Shown: in pieces, positions 39,201 through 60,000 of the stretch | How the letters are laid out: each line of letters opens with the position of its first letter | Position numbering within the stretch: the first letter of the stretch is position 1 | Source: Cliona cf. orientalis | Taxonomy: Eukaryota; Porifera; Demospongiae; Clionaida; Clionaidae | Length of the DNA: 64,000 bases | Direction: 5' to 3' | Assembly: GCA_963930775.1 (NCBI GenBank) | Contig: OZ005696.1 | Span: 4,092,001-4,156,000, forward strand | Made by a program: the position numbers and the translations under genes | The notes under the pieces: model-generated | Told to the model about the DNA's origin: nothing | The model's database searches: none | What the model saw: the letters and a program-made list of their open reading frames with translations, nothing else

Positions 39201-42200
39201 GGTCCCAAACGGTCAGCCATAGAAACGTGTACTTACCTGGCCTCCAAACTAAGGATACCTCTCTGTTCCATATTACGGACAGGTGGTCCCGCCCCAAACG
39301 GTCACATTGCATAGTTAAGGAACTCTATAATACGGTCAGTGCCACGCCCCTGATCACAATCGCAAGTGCTAGCACTTCAGTTCCATGTGGATCATTGGGA
39401 AAATGGTTGATTTACATTTATAAGATCAAAACGCCAGGTATAGACTCTAACAGGCCTCATTTGGAGCTTCTTTTGCTTTTTTAGTGATGTAGGAGAGCGC
39501 CACTAATTGGGGGGTGTGACTTGCGAGATTGCACCTTCTTGGAAGCAACCTCCGAACAAAGGATACCTCTATAATTTGGTAGGGTCCCAGTGGTGTCCGT
39601 AGTATGGAGGTCCCCCTGTAGCCATACAGGGCCGCAATTCCTACATGGAGATATTTATCCTGATCATCGAGTGTAGTATTTTTGGTCTAGTATACCGAAC
39701 AAAGCCTGCCTCCTTATAGGGAGATGTTATGCAACTATGAATATTGGTATCTTCCACACCCACATGGGTTAGATGATAGAGTATGCCCCCACGTACAATA
39801 GTCCCACTTTCAGCAAAGATCACTGTGTAGGTTTAGCTAATGTTCGTTTTGTTGGTGTAAGCTTGTTCTTGCTTATGTCTATAGCATAGATATTTCAGTT
39901 GGGCTTTCTATAGTGCTCTCTGTTTGGAAATACTTGCATGCATTTAGTCATAATCTTACTTGTGGGCTTTTCAGTGCTTGCTTACATCTCATAACTATTC
40001 TTTTGCTTAGTCTGATTTCGCTTTAGTAATACTTGAATACAAAACAATGGCCACAGTCAAGTGCAGATTTTTTCATATTCAAACTTGTACAACAAGTCTT
40101 TAACTGGGAATTAATATGGCTTGAAACTAGAACCAAAAATTGTCGCGTGTTTCGTAGGAGGAGCATTTTATAAGAGATAGTGGACTTCATATAGGCTTCA
40201 GCATGCTAAGACAAGCCATAACTCTTGAACACCACCATCCTAGAGGTTAAGCGCTAAAGTTGGAGTATAGTGCAAATCCAGCTGGCATGTCCAGTATGCT
40301 GTATACTATTATCAAACAATCAGTAACAGACACAGATAGACTACCATAACCCTCTTATGTACTGTAGTTAATCGAATACAACGTATGATCCAATCTAACG
40401 TAAGAAAATAGCATTTTACGAATTCTCATAATGTATATATAATATATACGGAGCGATTGACGACCTTTACCAGAAAATCGTGCGTTTTTCAAAAATGAAA
40501 TTATTTTTTTTCCATATGTAGTATTAGATTAAGTACGGTATATGCCAAACATTAACTTGCCCTAAATTAATTTAGCATCACTGCTGGTATACAGCTTTGG
40601 CTGGCCAGGCTGGTACATGATGTCCCCCTATACTGGCCTGATGAGTTGCCATTGCTGGGAAAAAAACCCATGAACTTGCATGCTAAGTCTAAACATTGAT
40701 ATCCTGGAGTAGGTGCCCGGAAGACAATGCATATACATGTGCATATACTGTATATTGTTTATACTCAAGGGCAGCAAAAAGTAAGAACAGAAACAAGCAT
40801 CATCCCTACTGGTTTTCATATTACTTGAAAAGCAGAGGAGATGTAATAGGCCCATCAGAATCTACGTTATTTCTGACTATAGTGATTCCTAACTTACCAT
40901 GGTAACCCTATGTGCCCTCAGTATGATAAAACCCTCAATAGCTTTTGATGCCTAGTCCCAGACCTCCTCCTTATTGCCTAACCTGTATTGTCCCCATGTA
41001 TGATTATGTCTTGATTTCTTTACGTATGTTCATTTTACTTGTAGACGGAGGAAATTCAGCACAATCAGTGCAATGCTAGTGCTGGGTCTGGGATGTACTT
41101 TTACAATGGCTTTTGCACACCTGGAGCATCCATCGTGCTCACTTTGACAGAAAACTCACAAAATTTGATGAATACAGTCAACTTTGAAAACAATCGCCTG
41201 TATTACTTTGCCAGTAAGTAGAGAATGCCATATTAATTCATAATGTATGTGTCAGTGATTGTACTGTGGTTGATCCCTAGTGGTGTGCACTGTGTCTTGG
41301 TGTATTGTGGCGTATCATACAGTACTACAAAGCATCAGCACAAGCAACTCATGAGACTGGGTGTGGTTACCTTAATAGCTGGGATACTAAAAGCTAGTAT
41401 ACCCTTGGAATATGGGATTACTGTGTTTTTGCTAATAAAATGCATGATCTAATTAGCGCAAGAAAATTCGCGTTCTTTGATTTTTCATAGTGTATCTTAA
41501 TGGAGTGCGTGACGACCTTTACCAGAAAACCGCGCGAAATTTAAAATCGTAATTATTTTTTTAGCTTGCGTTCTATTAGCATAAACACGGTAGTTTGTAC
41601 TTCTAGCTACACATGTATCAGTTGATATCCAGGGACTGACAGAGACTGCCATTGGTGACTATGATGGTGTAATTTGACTGTCTGCAGATTAATTAATGGC
41701 CACAGACACTTCAATGTGGTCCTGCAGTGTCCACAACTTGTTTAAAGCTGTGGCTAGAAGCTTAACCACAAAAATTTCCTCTGTGAAAGTTTGTTTTTGA
41801 GCAAAAATTTGGCAAAACGACATTCAGTAGCTTGATGACCATTTCCAGTTGCCGTATGCTGCACGTTTGAAGTTTAGTGCCCCTTGAGTGCAGAGATGCC
41901 ATAAATCATTGCATGAGAATGCAGCTAAATTTTTTCAAATAATATTATGTCATTACGGTAAATATATAGTTTAACTCATCTATCCTGTCTGTTCAATTTG
42001 TATGATATATTGTCTGTTGGGTTTCAGGTTTCCACTGTACAAAGGTTGCAAGGCATACCATAAAATTAATCATGAATATTTTGTGTTTTAAAAAATTTCA
42101 TGCGATAAATTTTCGTGTTAAATAATTTTCGGACTAACGACCCTGTACCGCACTATCGTTAATATATTTTTGTGCATTTAATTTTTGCAAAAGCCAGGCT

Positions 42201-44459
42201 GTCCGAAATATTTTAACAACGAAATATTCGCAATTTACGGTAGTAAACTATTTTAGGGACTGATTCAGGACCACTGCCTCTTGTCTGCATAGTAGACTGA
42301 CTGCAGGAAGGCTGTATAGGTAGCGATTACAGACTTCCAAATTTTACAAGTTTTTTCATGGAACTTCTCCCAGTGGGATATCAATGTTTGAGTATCAGAA
42401 GGTAGCTCTCCATGAGCTCTATCCAACAGCGCTTGTAACACGATCATAGGCAAAACTGTTACGAAGCCATGCCCATCTAAACTTTCTCCATAGAAACTTA
42501 ATGCAAGCTAAAATGAAGCTAGCGGCGATTCCTCGTGACCGATTTGCAAGGCTAAGGCCTCGGTAGATACTAGCTTTTTCATTGAGTATCAACTGTAATT
42601 TGTTTCATGAGAGTATTTCTAGCTAGAGCCGAGATTTCCACAATCTACTGGAGCCCCTTGGAGGTCTGTAATCAAAGAATGGCAGACAGGATGTATACAT
42701 GCAGTATGTATAGAATTAGAGTTACTGAGAAAATATTATGTGGTTGTGATATTCTTGTACTGCTATTTGAGTACCGTAAAGTCTGGTTAATAAGTGCATG
42801 CACTTATCACTCTCAGTGGTACGGAAATATGCGCCTATTAGATGATGTGCACTTAATAGAGAGTGAAATTTTGGCCCCGCCCACTGCCAGTATGTTCGCG
42901 CGCTCAATCACAAAGCTAGCAAGTTATGAACACAGTGATTCTTAGCTCCATAATAGTTTATGGACGTATGATCGGAACAATCACTGGAAGAAAATCATGG
43001 AAAAACAGCCAACTTCTTTGGCAAGACTCGCTTCAAAATTGAGGTCAAGAGTCCGACCCCATCTCAGTGGAACATTGCAGTGTTGAGTATAGCTGATCTC
43101 GTGCAGCTGGCTATCCGAAAATAGATTGATGAACTAATTTTAGCCTTGCAGAGCATGGACAACTCTTGATCGAATGTTGAATATTACTGTCATCTTTTAT
43201 AGGGTGTATGCGCTTAATAAGCATGTGCGCTTATTATCCAGACTTCATGATATTTTTGTGCCACCGTCCATACTTACTGATTCTGTATAGTGATTCACCA
43301 ACACTTGACTATTGTAGGCTACTCCACTGGTCAACTAGGGGATGCTTCTAATGATGCTATCAAGTCTGGCGGGCAGTGTGAGGATGGCCTTAAAATGGTG
43401 GTCCAAATTGGAGAAATTCCGACTGTACCAGGTATGCCCTGATAGAGCCGTGTCCAAGGCCTTCCCATGTTGTTTTAAACCACTGGAAGGCCTGGATAAG
43501 AGGCTAAATTATAATTTCCTTCAACTCTAGCTCAACAGTATACTGTTGCTGCAGCTACTGGAGGAAATAGGCCTAGTGATCCTAGTGGTGTACCAATTGA
43601 AGTAATTATTGGTGTTGCTGTGGGAGTTGGAGCTCTTTTCGTCGTGTGCATTGGCGTTTGTCTTTGCTGCTGCTGCTGTCACATGATCAGTAAGAAAAAG
43701 AAAATGAATGTGGAAACAGTGGATGGTGCCCAGCCCATAGCACCAAAATCTAGCACCATCACACCAGTGTCTAGCTCAATCCACGATGAAGAAATATCCA
43801 AGGTGAATGGAAGAGGTGGAAAAAATCCAACAATCAATGGAAAGAAAAACGATAATTCACCAATCGAAACAAAAAAACATCATAAGCATGATCAGGTGCC
43901 ACGGGGTAAGCAAAGTCCTGCTAGTAGTAAGCAGAATGAGAAGCTGACAACACCTAAGCCAGAAGTGGAAGTGACAGTCAAGACCAACGGTAGATACACG
44001 GTTGTTAGTACTACTACAACACAAGCACGAATTGGCCCTTCAAAGGCCATGAGAAATGGTACAAATAATAGCACCACACAAAGCAGAACTGGTGCAGCAT
44101 CGGGTCCATCCCAGAACAAAGCAAGCAGAGGTGACAAGACTACTACAGTCGACAAGGGTACAGTCCAGTCTGTAGCCAAGTCTTCAATTGCAGGTTGTGA
44201 CAAACCAGCTGCTGCACCAAGTAGGCGTGCTCCTCCCCCACCCAGTAATGCTGTGAAACGTGACAGAGTTCAAGCTAGATCTTCTGTACCACCCTCTCAA
44301 AGCCTACCTCCTTCATCCGCTCCTACGAAACATGAAAAAATTCAAGTGAAATCTTCCGTACCTCCATTAACGGAGAAAACATGTCGTGATTTCAGCAGAA
44401 CTCAAATGAGTACAGACGCAGTGTCGTACAAGACTAGAAATAATAAAGTCAATATTTGA
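36244..44459 (+). CDS. Ephrin-like transmembrane ligand (ephrin-B type)
   Basis: Exons 36244-36359, 38969-39044, 41045-41213, 43318-43431 and 43531-44459 total 1404 nt, 467 aa. Signal peptide ~1-21 (MLLVWSMLILLLNAPFYVHG). Residues ~22-158 fit an ephrin receptor-binding domain: LGDTLILGCDD, RLYYFASYSTGQLG, KSGGQCEDGLKMVVQIGE, with four Cys as in ephrins. A single membrane helix follows at ~183-203 (EVIIGVAVGVGALFVVCIGV), then a Cys cluster CLCCCCCH that may be palmitoylated. A ~255-residue basic, Ser/Thr/Pro-rich tail (RRAPPPPSNAV) ends KVNI, a possible class II PDZ-binding end. Ephrins bind Eph receptor kinases on neighbouring cells and can signal back through the tail. Exon 2 has a NAGNAG acceptor (start 38969 or 38972). 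The tail is not alignable by eye to vertebrate ephrin-B. Confidence 0.85.
36360..38968. other. Intron 1 of the transmembrane ephrin-like gene
   Basis: 2.6 kb. Contains the GC-palindrome repeat at 36416-36807 and, near 38795-38860, a fragment with TTATTAAGTGCATGCGCTTAATA resembling the AAGTCTGG family. No supported exon; a 77-residue reading frame at 38411-38644 lacks any recognisable domain. Confidence 0.55.
36416..36807. mobile_element. GC-palindrome-ended repeat, copy e (reverse orientation)
   Basis: Starts TTACCCCGCGCGCATGCGCA and ends GCGCGCGGGGTATGTGCTCT. The interior GTTAGCATAAAAATCGCC and GAGCGACTCATAAA match the other copies in reverse. About 390 bp, non-coding. Confidence 0.7.
39133..39620. 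mobile_element. Tc1/mariner-like MITE
   Basis: TACAGTGGAACCTCTCTATTA at the left pairs with the complement of GGAGGTCCCCCTGTA at the right. TA on both ends fits a TA target duplication. Non-coding, in intron 2 of the ephrin-like gene. A related fragment (ACAGTGAAACCTTGTTATAG) lies at about 13880. Confidence 0.65.
40385..41600. repeat. Two related MITE-like copies sharing GACGACCTTTACCAGAAAA
   Basis: About 40385-40570 and 41455-41600 share GACGACCTTTACCAGAAAA followed by CG.GCG and an AATTATTTTTTT tract, and are bounded by AAGAAAAT..GCG and CTATTAGCATAA-like ends. One lies on each side of ephrin exon 3. Full ends not resolved. Confidence 0.5.
42779..43245. mobile_element. AAGTCTGG-ended element, copy 1
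   Basis: 467 bp. Left end AAGTCTGGTTAATAAGTGCA, right end the complement, GCGCTTATTATCCAGACTT. Both carry a palindromic GCATGC near the end. The interior (GCTCAATCACAAAGCTAGCA, TCTCAGTGGAACATTGCAGT) matches 47595-48022. Non-coding; lies in ephrin intron 3. Confidence 0.75.
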
Positions 44460-44941
44460 AATATTACTATAATAATATTATAATAATTATTACTATTACA
44501 TTCTGTTACTTATGATTATGATTATACATGACATGACATTGTATAATAATTTTATTATATTGGTTGGTTCATTATATACACAAATAATCCTAGACCAGGG
44601 ATACACTGTTGATAAAGTCATTCATTGAGCACGCTCGTTTCACACCATGAGAGCCAACATCCAATTAGATCTTGCAACTGTTACAATAATTTTATTGCAC
44701 CTATCATGATGTTATGTTGGGGCTACGTGATCATCCTCACCGGTACCCCTCTAGTATAGCCATGTATTATTGCTATAAATAGGTAACTCATGATTGATAC
44801 CACGTCATAGTAATAGAGCAATAGAGCATGCAGCATCACGTGCACACATACCCATTGAATGATAATTATAATTATTATTGTGCTATATATAGGTGTTCAG
44901 ATAGATCTTGATAGTAATTAGATATAGTGAAGCATTGAGGC

Positions 44942-46911
44942 ATGGGTCTGCTGTGTGTTGTACTGATAGTCAATCTTTTATCAGTGGTAAGATGTATTGA
45001 GGAGGCTACGGTCATGACACACAATATAACTTGGAGTGCAAATGTGTCAATACTGTATCCACCAAGGTACCTACTAAAGTTTTAGCATCTACGTTTTTTG
45101 ATGTCAGCTTCTAAAACAATGAATTTCAGCTCTCCTTTGGAGGTAAGACTTGGTGATATGCTTGACATAAAATGTCCTCCTCATGCTACCAGCAATGTAT
45201 GGATTCAGGTAGGGCTCATTATACTGCAATCATATTAATTTTTTACATACTTCCTGCATAATTATTTATTATTACACTGAATTTACCATCCATAATTTGT
45301 CATGTTTTTACTGCAGACTGATCTACAACAATATGAAATGTGCGACTGTAATGCTGAAGGAGTAGAAAATCCTGACTGTCAAGCTTCAACCACTGTACGG
45401 CAAGTATGCCAGGATGAAGTGCTCTTGAAAATTATAACTACTTCAAATGAACTGGCTAGTGCACTGAGCTTTGAACCAGGGACCTACTATCTCATAAGTG
45501 AGTTTCTCTAACTACATGTATTGTGAGTCTAATAACTGCAGTCAAAGATCTCTGCAAATTCAAAGTCTTATTTACCCAATAGGCTCTAATTACATTATAC
45601 TAAAATTATGAACAGAGGCAGGACTGGATGTTGCATGGGGATGGTACCTTATTCCATTGCACAATCATATTATTGAATGATGTGACAACCTTAACACCAA
45701 TTTGGCCTTGGCTATTATCATGAGTGACAATGACTGGACTTTTATTCCCATAGTTAAGGCTTGTAGCTATCACAGCTGCATGCATGACATACAGTTTACT
45801 TTGGCAAACCCTTAGAAGGCCATCCCGGCCCATGATGGATCAGCTGGCTACCCTTATCTCTACTCCTTTGTCATAGGATATGGATAGTTTTTTGATAAAG
45901 AGATGGTCTGAGGTATAGTGTAGTGTAAATAATGTACCTGTAACTCAAGTATTTTATGGGAGCTAGTCACGTCATAATGCTTGGAATAAGTGAACCAACA
46001 TTTATTTTGATACACCCATCACTAGACAAAAATGTGAATTTCATGCATGACATTGTAGGAAAATGTGTAGGATAGGGCAAAATTTTACACGTTTCATTTA
46101 AGATTCTGCCCATCTTCTGACAAGCATGTATACGGGAAACCTCATGTTTTGGTAAACATGATAATAATATTATAAGAAAATCTTAGTCTAGGTCCAGTGT
46201 GCATGCTTCTAGCTTATTGGCACTCTGACCATCAGTGGGCGAAAAATAAAACTGAATCCCTTCCTGAAGTGATAAATATTACATAAAATGCCTCCCTCAC
46301 CTCATAAACTTAGAGACAATACGACATCGCTGCTTTATTAGCAGGTAGCACAAGACTTCCCCCTTGCAGGCTACTCACCAGGAAATAAGTCACTGGATGG
46401 ATACTCGACAGTCAGCGTAGGTGGAGAGTGTTTGGAGGGATTCAGGATGGTAATGAGTGTTCAATCATTAGGTATATACATCATTTTGTATAATTGTTTT
46501 CATCCGCTAAGCATTTATTCTGCTGTGCAGTTGTCCCCCCAACCACCACACCCCCACCTATAGTTACAACAACAGCAACAGCAACTGACAAAATGGACCT
46601 CTTTACAAAGGGTATGAATAAAAATATTATAAGGTTATCGGCATGCATACAATTATTAGCCTCACCAAAATCATTAATTATTCTCTCGTATTAGAGTAGC
46701 AAGCCTTTAATGGTTACATAGCACAAATACACGGCACACACTCTCACCAGCCACTACAGCCAAGGATGCTATCACAACTACTCTAAAGCCTGGAGACGAC
46801 AAGAAACTTACAAATGCTGGTGGACTAAATAGCACTGCAGTTGAACTGGCCAGTGGAGCAGTGACCTACTCAGCTGCAATTCTTGTCAGTCTTTCATTTG
46901 TGTGCCTGTAA
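44942..46911 (+). CDS. Ephrin-like ligand, probably GPI-anchored (ephrin-A type)
   Basis: Exons 44942-45066, 45130-45208, 45317-45497, 46370-46471, 46531-46611 and 46751-46911 total 729 nt, 242 aa. Signal peptide ~1-18 (MGLLCVVLIVNLLSVVRC). The ephrin-like domain covers ~19-160: RLGDMLDIKCPP, EPGTYYLISYSPGNKSLDGY, VGGECLEGFRMVMSVQS, with extra Cys in EMCDCNAEGVENPDC. A Thr/Pro stalk follows (VVPPTTTPPPIVTTTATATD). The protein ends in a hydrophobic stretch (AVTYSAAILVSLSFVCL) with no basic tail, as expected for GPI-anchor addition near ELASG. The first four intron phases (2, 0, 1, 1) equal those of the neighbour at 36244-44459, and the start lies 482 bp after its stop. It is therefore a tandem duplicate with a different membrane anchor. 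Confidence 0.85.
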
Positions 46912-47372
46912 CGTCTCATCTTTTGGACAGAACACTTTTATGACATCCTGATGTAGACTTTATGCAGGTTTCATAATTATTTTATCATTCTTTATGTCTC
47001 GTATTATCAAAATTAATTTGCAGAGATAATCATTGCTGGTCAATAACATAATAATATTATATTATAGAGGAAGAGAGTATGTGTACAAGTATACAGTCAA
47101 TCATTAAGTTCACTGTGTTTAGAAAATAAGTGATCGGGACACCTGTGCTTCTCGGAGTGGAGCACACACAGTGCACCACCACTACTTTGCTGACCAAAAA
47201 TGAAAAATTAATTTTTTATTGTTATTAACAATGAATAATTATTACAAGCATGCGAAATGCGAGGCAATACAAAAATTAAGTGCATGCTGATGACAAAAGG
47301 TGGGAATAAAAACGAGACCACTACATGTAATATTGAGACTGGTAGAAACGGCGCTGCCTTGAGGTTGGGTTG
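46912..47372. other. Convergent 3' region, ephrin-like (+) / RBPJ (-)
   Basis: 461 bp between stop codons. AT-rich with AATAATATTATATTATAG near 47048. No gene recognised. Confidence 0.6.
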
Positions 47373-55722
<8,350 letters not shown>

Positions 55723-57027
55723 CTGTGTTCATGAAGGGATAAAATATAATACATCAGGGGTGGTTTCCACGACGTATGTCTACTTGAATGGATCGGGCAA
55801 GGACAAGAAACCTGTTTGAACTAGACATGACTTAGGTCAGTCGTAGGCCCACATAGTAATACTATTTGCCTCGATCCGTCTCTCTTAGCCACTCTTACAA
55901 TGAAGGTGAGCCGCCAGCTAGGTAGAGAGCTGTGTGAGATGACTTAGTTCACTCGTACCCACCGAAAAATCAGATGAGAAGTCTCGACCGTCTTTTTTTA
56001 GGGAGCTGCTCGAGTCCAACAATATCCGCCCCTTCCTGTACGTGTGGTCCTATGTCTATGTCATGAATAATGCTATTGTTTACATGGTGGAAGGATGACG
56101 CTATTGTCATGCAGGAATGTTGTCGTTGCACATACTTTCCCACGGGAACCATTATCCTTGTGAAACGTAGTTGCTGTACTCAGCATTCCCAGTGCCAATA
56201 GTACAACTCAAGATAGGGTAACATTTTAATATGTTGGGCCTCCTTCCCAGTTAGCGAGGGAGCCTGAGGACAGGCTAGGGCCGGTGAGGAATGGTTCTGG
56301 TATAGTGATGGGATTTTGTTTCACCTAGACCCTTATTGGGTCAAGAGGCATATATGGCACCCCAAATTTCTGTGTGCTATTGTGACGGGGTTTAGATCAC
56401 TAAGCTGGTATCTAGTCTTCTGTGGTAGAATGATTTTGTGCTCTCTGCCCATGCACCTGGTAATGGTGGACCAATCAAGAGGCTGAGTATAATATTATTA
56501 CAATAATAGCACACCACAATGTACCAATATAGTATTGGCAAAAGAGATCATGGAGGATAATTCCAATTAATATCGATGTTGATGTCTGGTCCTCTATAAA
56601 AATATCCCACTATCACTATAATACCAGTGCTAAACACACTGAAATCCTTGCACACAATCAACGAAACAGACAATATCATAGTTTTCTTATATTGTCACAC
56701 TGAAAAATGGAGCTTCCTTACATGAAGGCAGTATTTTCTCAGACAATATAAGGTATACATTGCTTGTGAACACAAAAAACCTGACAGAATAATGCATACA
56801 TCTTCAGTACATACTATTGCTGCAGCTACAAAATTATCACACAGTATAATAATATTATTATGCTATGATAAAAATAATTTATGACAAGTACAGAGAAAGT
56901 TCAATGTGTGAAATAATAAAAGGGTTCTTGTGTGTGTGTGTGCCAGTTTTGTGTCAAAATTATACAACATAGAAAGCATGGTCACTTTGTTGGGAGCTAT
57001 AATCTTAATATAAGATCACAAACTTCT
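55723..57027. other. Intergenic region upstream of RBPJ and downstream of the sorting nexin
   Basis: 1.3 kb. It presumably contains the RBPJ promoter; the bases before the ATG (ACACAG) could also be a splice acceptor, so a 5' UTR exon may lie here. No coding exon was recognised. Confidence 0.5.
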
Positions 57028-60000
57028 TCACAAATTAGTGCTCTCATCGTATCGTTCAATCGCTAACTTCAATTTGTCAACAATCTAACACATAATAATA
57101 TTATACCATGCAATAATTATTAGAGAGTTGACATCAACACAACAGTTATTACTAACCTCTTCATAGAACTTTATCTGCTCAGCAAGGAAGAGCTTCATCA
57201 TTTCCCTGAAGTCCACTACTCTTTCATGTTGAAAGTGGTATATCTCAGCTACAAAAGTATCACAATAATGAGGTGCAATAATCACTGATGTGTTATAATG
57301 CATACCCACGACAGCAGCGGAGATGGTTTCTGATCTTGCAACAATGTCTGAAGCATCAGTTATCTACAGTTCATGGATGTGGAAAGTTGCAAAATCAATT
57401 TGGTCCCAAAACTACATGTTTAATGTATAAATTGAGTCTACAAGTTGAGTTAATGCATAACTGTATGGACTGGTGATGGCAGAGGGAGAGTAGATGGCAC
57501 TGACTTACATCAATCCTGCCTTCCTCCTTCATTTTGTCACAATCATGAACTTTGGAGGATGCCCCTCTGTGGATTTGGACCATATCAGGAAAGGTAAAGA
57601 TCAATCCAAGATACTCTTTGATGACATCCAGGCACGGCAACATGTCATTACGAGGCTGATAACATAGAATAAAAACAACGGCCAGTAACAACTATGAAAG
57701 GACAATACTTCTCAACTGCAACCAACCTGTTCAGCATGAAGCTCTGCAATCTCATGGTAAGTCTTTGCAGTGAAACCAATAGCATCATTCAGTGTTGCTG
57801 TATCTGCAAAAGTGAGAAGCATCAGTAACCACTACTTATACCACCCAGGAAACTATTTTGCATACGTTCTTCCTTCTCCATTTCAAAATTAGTAGCCAGA
57901 CCTTTTATGACACTTGCCATCTTGTTGAATTCAGCCATAAAAGCTACAGTTGAAAGGAAGAGCATAAAAATTTAGCGAGCATTACGTTAGATATGTAAGC
58001 TGGTGCCATAGTGACACCAGTCTTGTACAACTTACGGCCAGACATTTGATTGCAATGATCTATAAATTTGACCCTCATCTTGGTCAAGCTTGCCCTCATT
58101 GCCTTCATGAAAACCCCAAACGCTTCAACCTTCGCCTCGCTGTAGGTTTTGATACCACAATATTGAAATTGTATACGAGTTATGCTATATCAAATTAGTT
58201 ACTCACGCTTGATCAACTTCAACAGTGACTCCAGGATGGATAAAGGTTCTAAACAGTGCCCCTCCTACAAGTTCATCTTTTTCAGCACGACGCTTGCCAG
58301 CCTTCCACTGACTCTGCCAATTAACAGTATTGTCATTACTAAATCAGCTATAGGAGACATACATGTACTTACCCCAGTATCATCACAAAGGAAAAAATGG
58401 TTGACAACTTCAGAGCGTGACAGAACAGGATGCCTGGCTATCCTATTACTCCAACGCTGCAGCTTTTCCTGTCGTTTAGCCACAAATTCCTCCCCATAAC
58501 GACCTAAAAAATACCATAGATCAATCCACATTATCGACTCCATTAACTTGCGAAAGTAGATCACACTCCTACATACATGTACATGTAACAGTAATAGGAA
58601 ACCTAGTGAGAACGCAATCACAGGGAGTTGGCAACCAGAATTATGAGATAGCTCACAAATATTGATTAAGGTGTCTTGATACATATACTCTATAATTTTT
58701 TCAATGAAGGGAAAGAGAGAGAAGTGTGGAGTGGTCACTAAGCTCCCTAAGCCTTGTTCCCTACTCGTCAATGTTGCATGCTCAAAGATGGGAAAGTCTG
58801 ACAGCTACATCCATCATTGTGTAACAGTCTAGATGAAATGTCTACAAAGCAAAGCTATCACTTCAAGTTGATTCTACATCAGGACTACTTGATCTCTGTT
58901 CATGGACTCAAAGGATTACGCTACCTGCACTTGAACAAGCTACTGCATACCTCTTAATTGTTGCAATAAGATGATCTCATTCATCTAGTCTCTTACTCAC
59001 CACACTCTTCTTAGCAGGCAAGCAGAGACTGCCTGGGGACAAGGACACCATAAGCCATGCTAGGGAGGATGTGGTCTGGGAAAACCTCACAGATCCTCCG
59101 CCCATTCCCTGTATTGCTTGTAGTGTGGCCAGGTGTGCTGTTTACTACGGCTACATGTACATCTACTCTTGTAAACTAACCAACATACAGTGCAGTAAGG
59201 ATATACAGTGATTATTATCAACACTCTTGGGAGGAAGTCTTCAATGGTTTTTTATGTCATCAATGTCCTGCTACCACCCAAAGAGCAATAGAGTACCCAC
59301 TACTGGTACTTGGTATAATAAACCACAAGATAACAATAATAATTATTCCCTGTTCAGATACATGTACATGTATATACATGTGTAATATAGTACCGTATAG
59401 CAGGAAACTTTTGAGGGAGAAAACTTTCACAAATTAGGTGGTTTGGGAGCCATTCATGAACGTTTTTCTCCACGAAATTTTAGACTTGCCACACCTACCT
59501 ATGTAACTAATTTAGCATTCCACGAAAGTTTTCTCCTTTGAAAGTTTCCTGCTATATGGTATTGCCACAGCAAATAATTTCATACCATAATACTGCTTGT
59601 CTGGGAGCGGTGGAACAGAATTAAGAGTGAATTTCTCCTCTAGCCGAGAGTGAAGCCAGTCATAGTGCTTGTAGCGACGGCTAACAGCCCTCCCAGTGCT
59701 GGAAGGAACAATTTGGTAAGCAGTAAAAGTTTTAATGCCCTTGAATTTCTTCTGCTTTGATGGCTCCCTAACTGTGACAGTGTGTGCCTCAGGATTAGGT
59801 TCCCACATCGGGGTACCTGCATACCAACAAACGATCAATTTATTAATCTTCAAAGCAACTGTGCAAGTGCATATGACCAACAGTAAATGACAGGTATGTA
59901 CTGTTACAGAACAAGAGAGAGTTTGCACATAATAGTACATGTACCTTCTGGAGACACTATGATTGTGACTTGAAGACTATCTGGAATACCAGACTTGACA

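Noticed and set aside
42607-42945. 112-residue + strand frame
   Set aside because: Overlaps the AAGTCTGG element; no domain, no exon signals matching neighbours.
43892-44203. 103-residue - strand frame
   Set aside because: Antisense shadow of the ephrin cytoplasmic-tail exon.
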